Of a DNA stretch of 7,269 nucleotides, positions 6,976 through 7,269 are shown in pieces. This DNA is from Acidobacteriota bacterium. Lineage in GTDB: Bacteria; Acidobacteriota; Blastocatellia; Pyrinomonadales; Pyrinomonadaceae. The stretch lies in contig JAFBAJ010000788.1 of the NCBI GenBank assembly GCA_019247865.1, positions 1 to 7,269 of the forward strand, in the 5' to 3' direction. The notes beneath the pieces were generated by a model that saw only the letters and a program-made list of their open reading frames with translations, was not told where the DNA came from and did no database searches. The stretch's first letter is position 1; every line of letters begins with the position of its first letter. The translations under genes and the position numbers were made by a program.

Positions 6976-7133
6976 CTTAGCTCCGGAGGAGCGAGATGTT
7001 TATAGCCACCGGGGCACCACCCGCAGCAAGCTCCGTAGGAGCGACATGTTGTGTCTCATACATGTCGCTCCTACGGAGCTTAAACTTGTGTGGGCTGCTC
7101 AAGCTATAAACATCTCGCTCCTCCGGAGCTAAG
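6976..7133. repeat. 158-bp nested perfect inverted repeat at the array centre
   Basis: Bases 6976-7006 are exactly complementary to 7103-7133 (31 bp). Inside, 7028-7049 is exactly complementary to 7060-7081 (22 bp). Both stems share the centre 7054/7055. Between them lie two segments, 7007-7027 and 7082-7102, equal in length but unrelated in sequence, so the fold is outer stem, internal loop, inner stem, 10-nt apical loop. The structure could form a cruciform in DNA or a long hairpin in RNA from either strand. I see no transposase gene or target-site duplication within the window. Confidence 0.9.
7028..7081. repeat. 22-bp perfect inner hairpin of the nested repeat
   Basis: The arm AAGCTCCGTAGGAGCGACAT (first 20 of 22 bases) and its exact complement flank a 10-nt loop, TGTGTCTCAT (7050-7059). 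The arms are one plus-oriented and one inverted unit, meeting at 7054/7055. These two units share GTA loops and a GACATGT tail, unlike most other units, so they look like a matched pair. Confidence 0.88.
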
Positions 7134-7182
7134 ACACATAACGCTCCTCCGGAGCTAAGAAACATCTGGCTCCTCCGGAGCT

Positions 7183-7269
7183 AAGAAACATAACGCGCCG
7201 ACAGAGCTTTGAACAGATCTTGCGCCGACGGGCTTTGAACAGATCTCGCGCCGACGGGCTTTGAGCACA
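7183..7269 (-). repeat. Diverged subfamily of the 26-bp units
   Basis: Read on the minus strand, the units at 7209-7234 and 7235-7260 are AGCCCGTCGGCGCG followed by AGATCTGTTCAA or AAGATCTGTTCAA-like tails. They differ from the main unit in both palindrome arms and in the tail but keep the 26-bp period. They differ from each other at only one base. The unit at 7183-7208 is intermediate: it has the main-family tail TTATGTTTCTT with a subfamily-like GTCGGCGCG core. The array continues past 7269. Confidence 0.75.

Larger units (their letters stand above)
6770..7269. repeat. Array of 26-bp palindromic tandem units with orientation switch
   Basis: No coding sequence is supported between the lpxB stop and the window end. 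Ten plus-oriented units start at 6770, 6796, 6822, 6848, 6875, 6901, 6927, 6953, 6979 and 7029. Inverted units start at 7055, 7105, 7131, 7157, 7183, 7209 and 7235, and a partial one at 7261. The spacing is 26 bp, except one 27-bp unit at 6848 and two 24-nt gaps flanking the centre. The approximate unit is AGCTCCGTCGGAGCG followed by TTATGTTTCTT. Its core is a palindrome with arms GCTCC and GGAGC around a 3-4 nt loop (GTC, GTA, GGA or GGTA). The unit at 6770 is degenerate. The array leaves the window at the right. There are no spacers, so it is not a CRISPR. It resembles REP/BIME-like repeats or a tandem satellite. Confidence 0.9.

Noticed and set aside
6944..7165. Two 62-codon open frames on opposite strands with nearly identical N-termini (MFLSSGGA...)
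   Set aside because: They are read from the inverted repeat units and mirror each other because the DNA is symmetric. No ribosome binding site or independent protein signal supports translation.
6770..7269. Possible CRISPR array
   Set aside because: Units abut directly at 26 bp with no unique spacers, orientation changes within the array, and no cas gene is present.

Overview
The window most likely comes from a high-GC Gram-negative (diderm) bacterium of the Acidobacteriota, possibly the Blastocatellia side. Two genes for making and exporting lipopolysaccharide show that the cell has an LPS outer membrane. The partial gene at the left edge ends in what looks like the TIGR03437 ('Solibacter' C-terminal) domain, a family strongly expanded in Acidobacteriota. 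The phylum is an inference from domain content, and no marker gene is present.

Layout. (1) Bases 1-2470, minus strand: the first 823 codons of a secreted protein, made of a signal peptide, a TolB/PD40-like beta-propeller, a Pro-Thr/Ser linker and a TIGR03437-like domain that runs off the left edge. It begins with GTG behind a good ribosome binding site. (2) Bases 2471-2782: a 312-base gap with a weak promoter candidate and a small hairpin. (3) Bases 2783 to about 5329, minus strand: lptD, the outer-membrane LPS translocon. (4) Bases 5330-5587: a divergent control region with candidate promoters for both flanking genes and a strong 15-bp inverted repeat that overlaps a competing hairpin arm. 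(5) Bases 5588-6754, plus strand: lpxB, lipid-A-disaccharide synthase. (6) Bases 6755-7269: no gene, but an array of 26-bp palindromic units that begins at the lpxB stop codon, reverses orientation about a centre at 7054/7055, and continues past the window edge.

How the genes fit together. LpxB makes the lipid A disaccharide at the inner membrane, and LptD inserts finished LPS into the outer leaflet of the outer membrane. They are transcribed divergently from one short region, so they could be co-regulated. The propeller protein has no visible link to LPS apart from being exported.

The most unusual part is the 3' array. Its 158-bp core is symmetric about one point, with a perfect 31-bp outer stem, two 24-nt arms of equal length but unrelated sequence, and a perfect 22-bp inner stem. 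It resembles a REP/BIME-type or structured-RNA element rather than a CRISPR or a gene.
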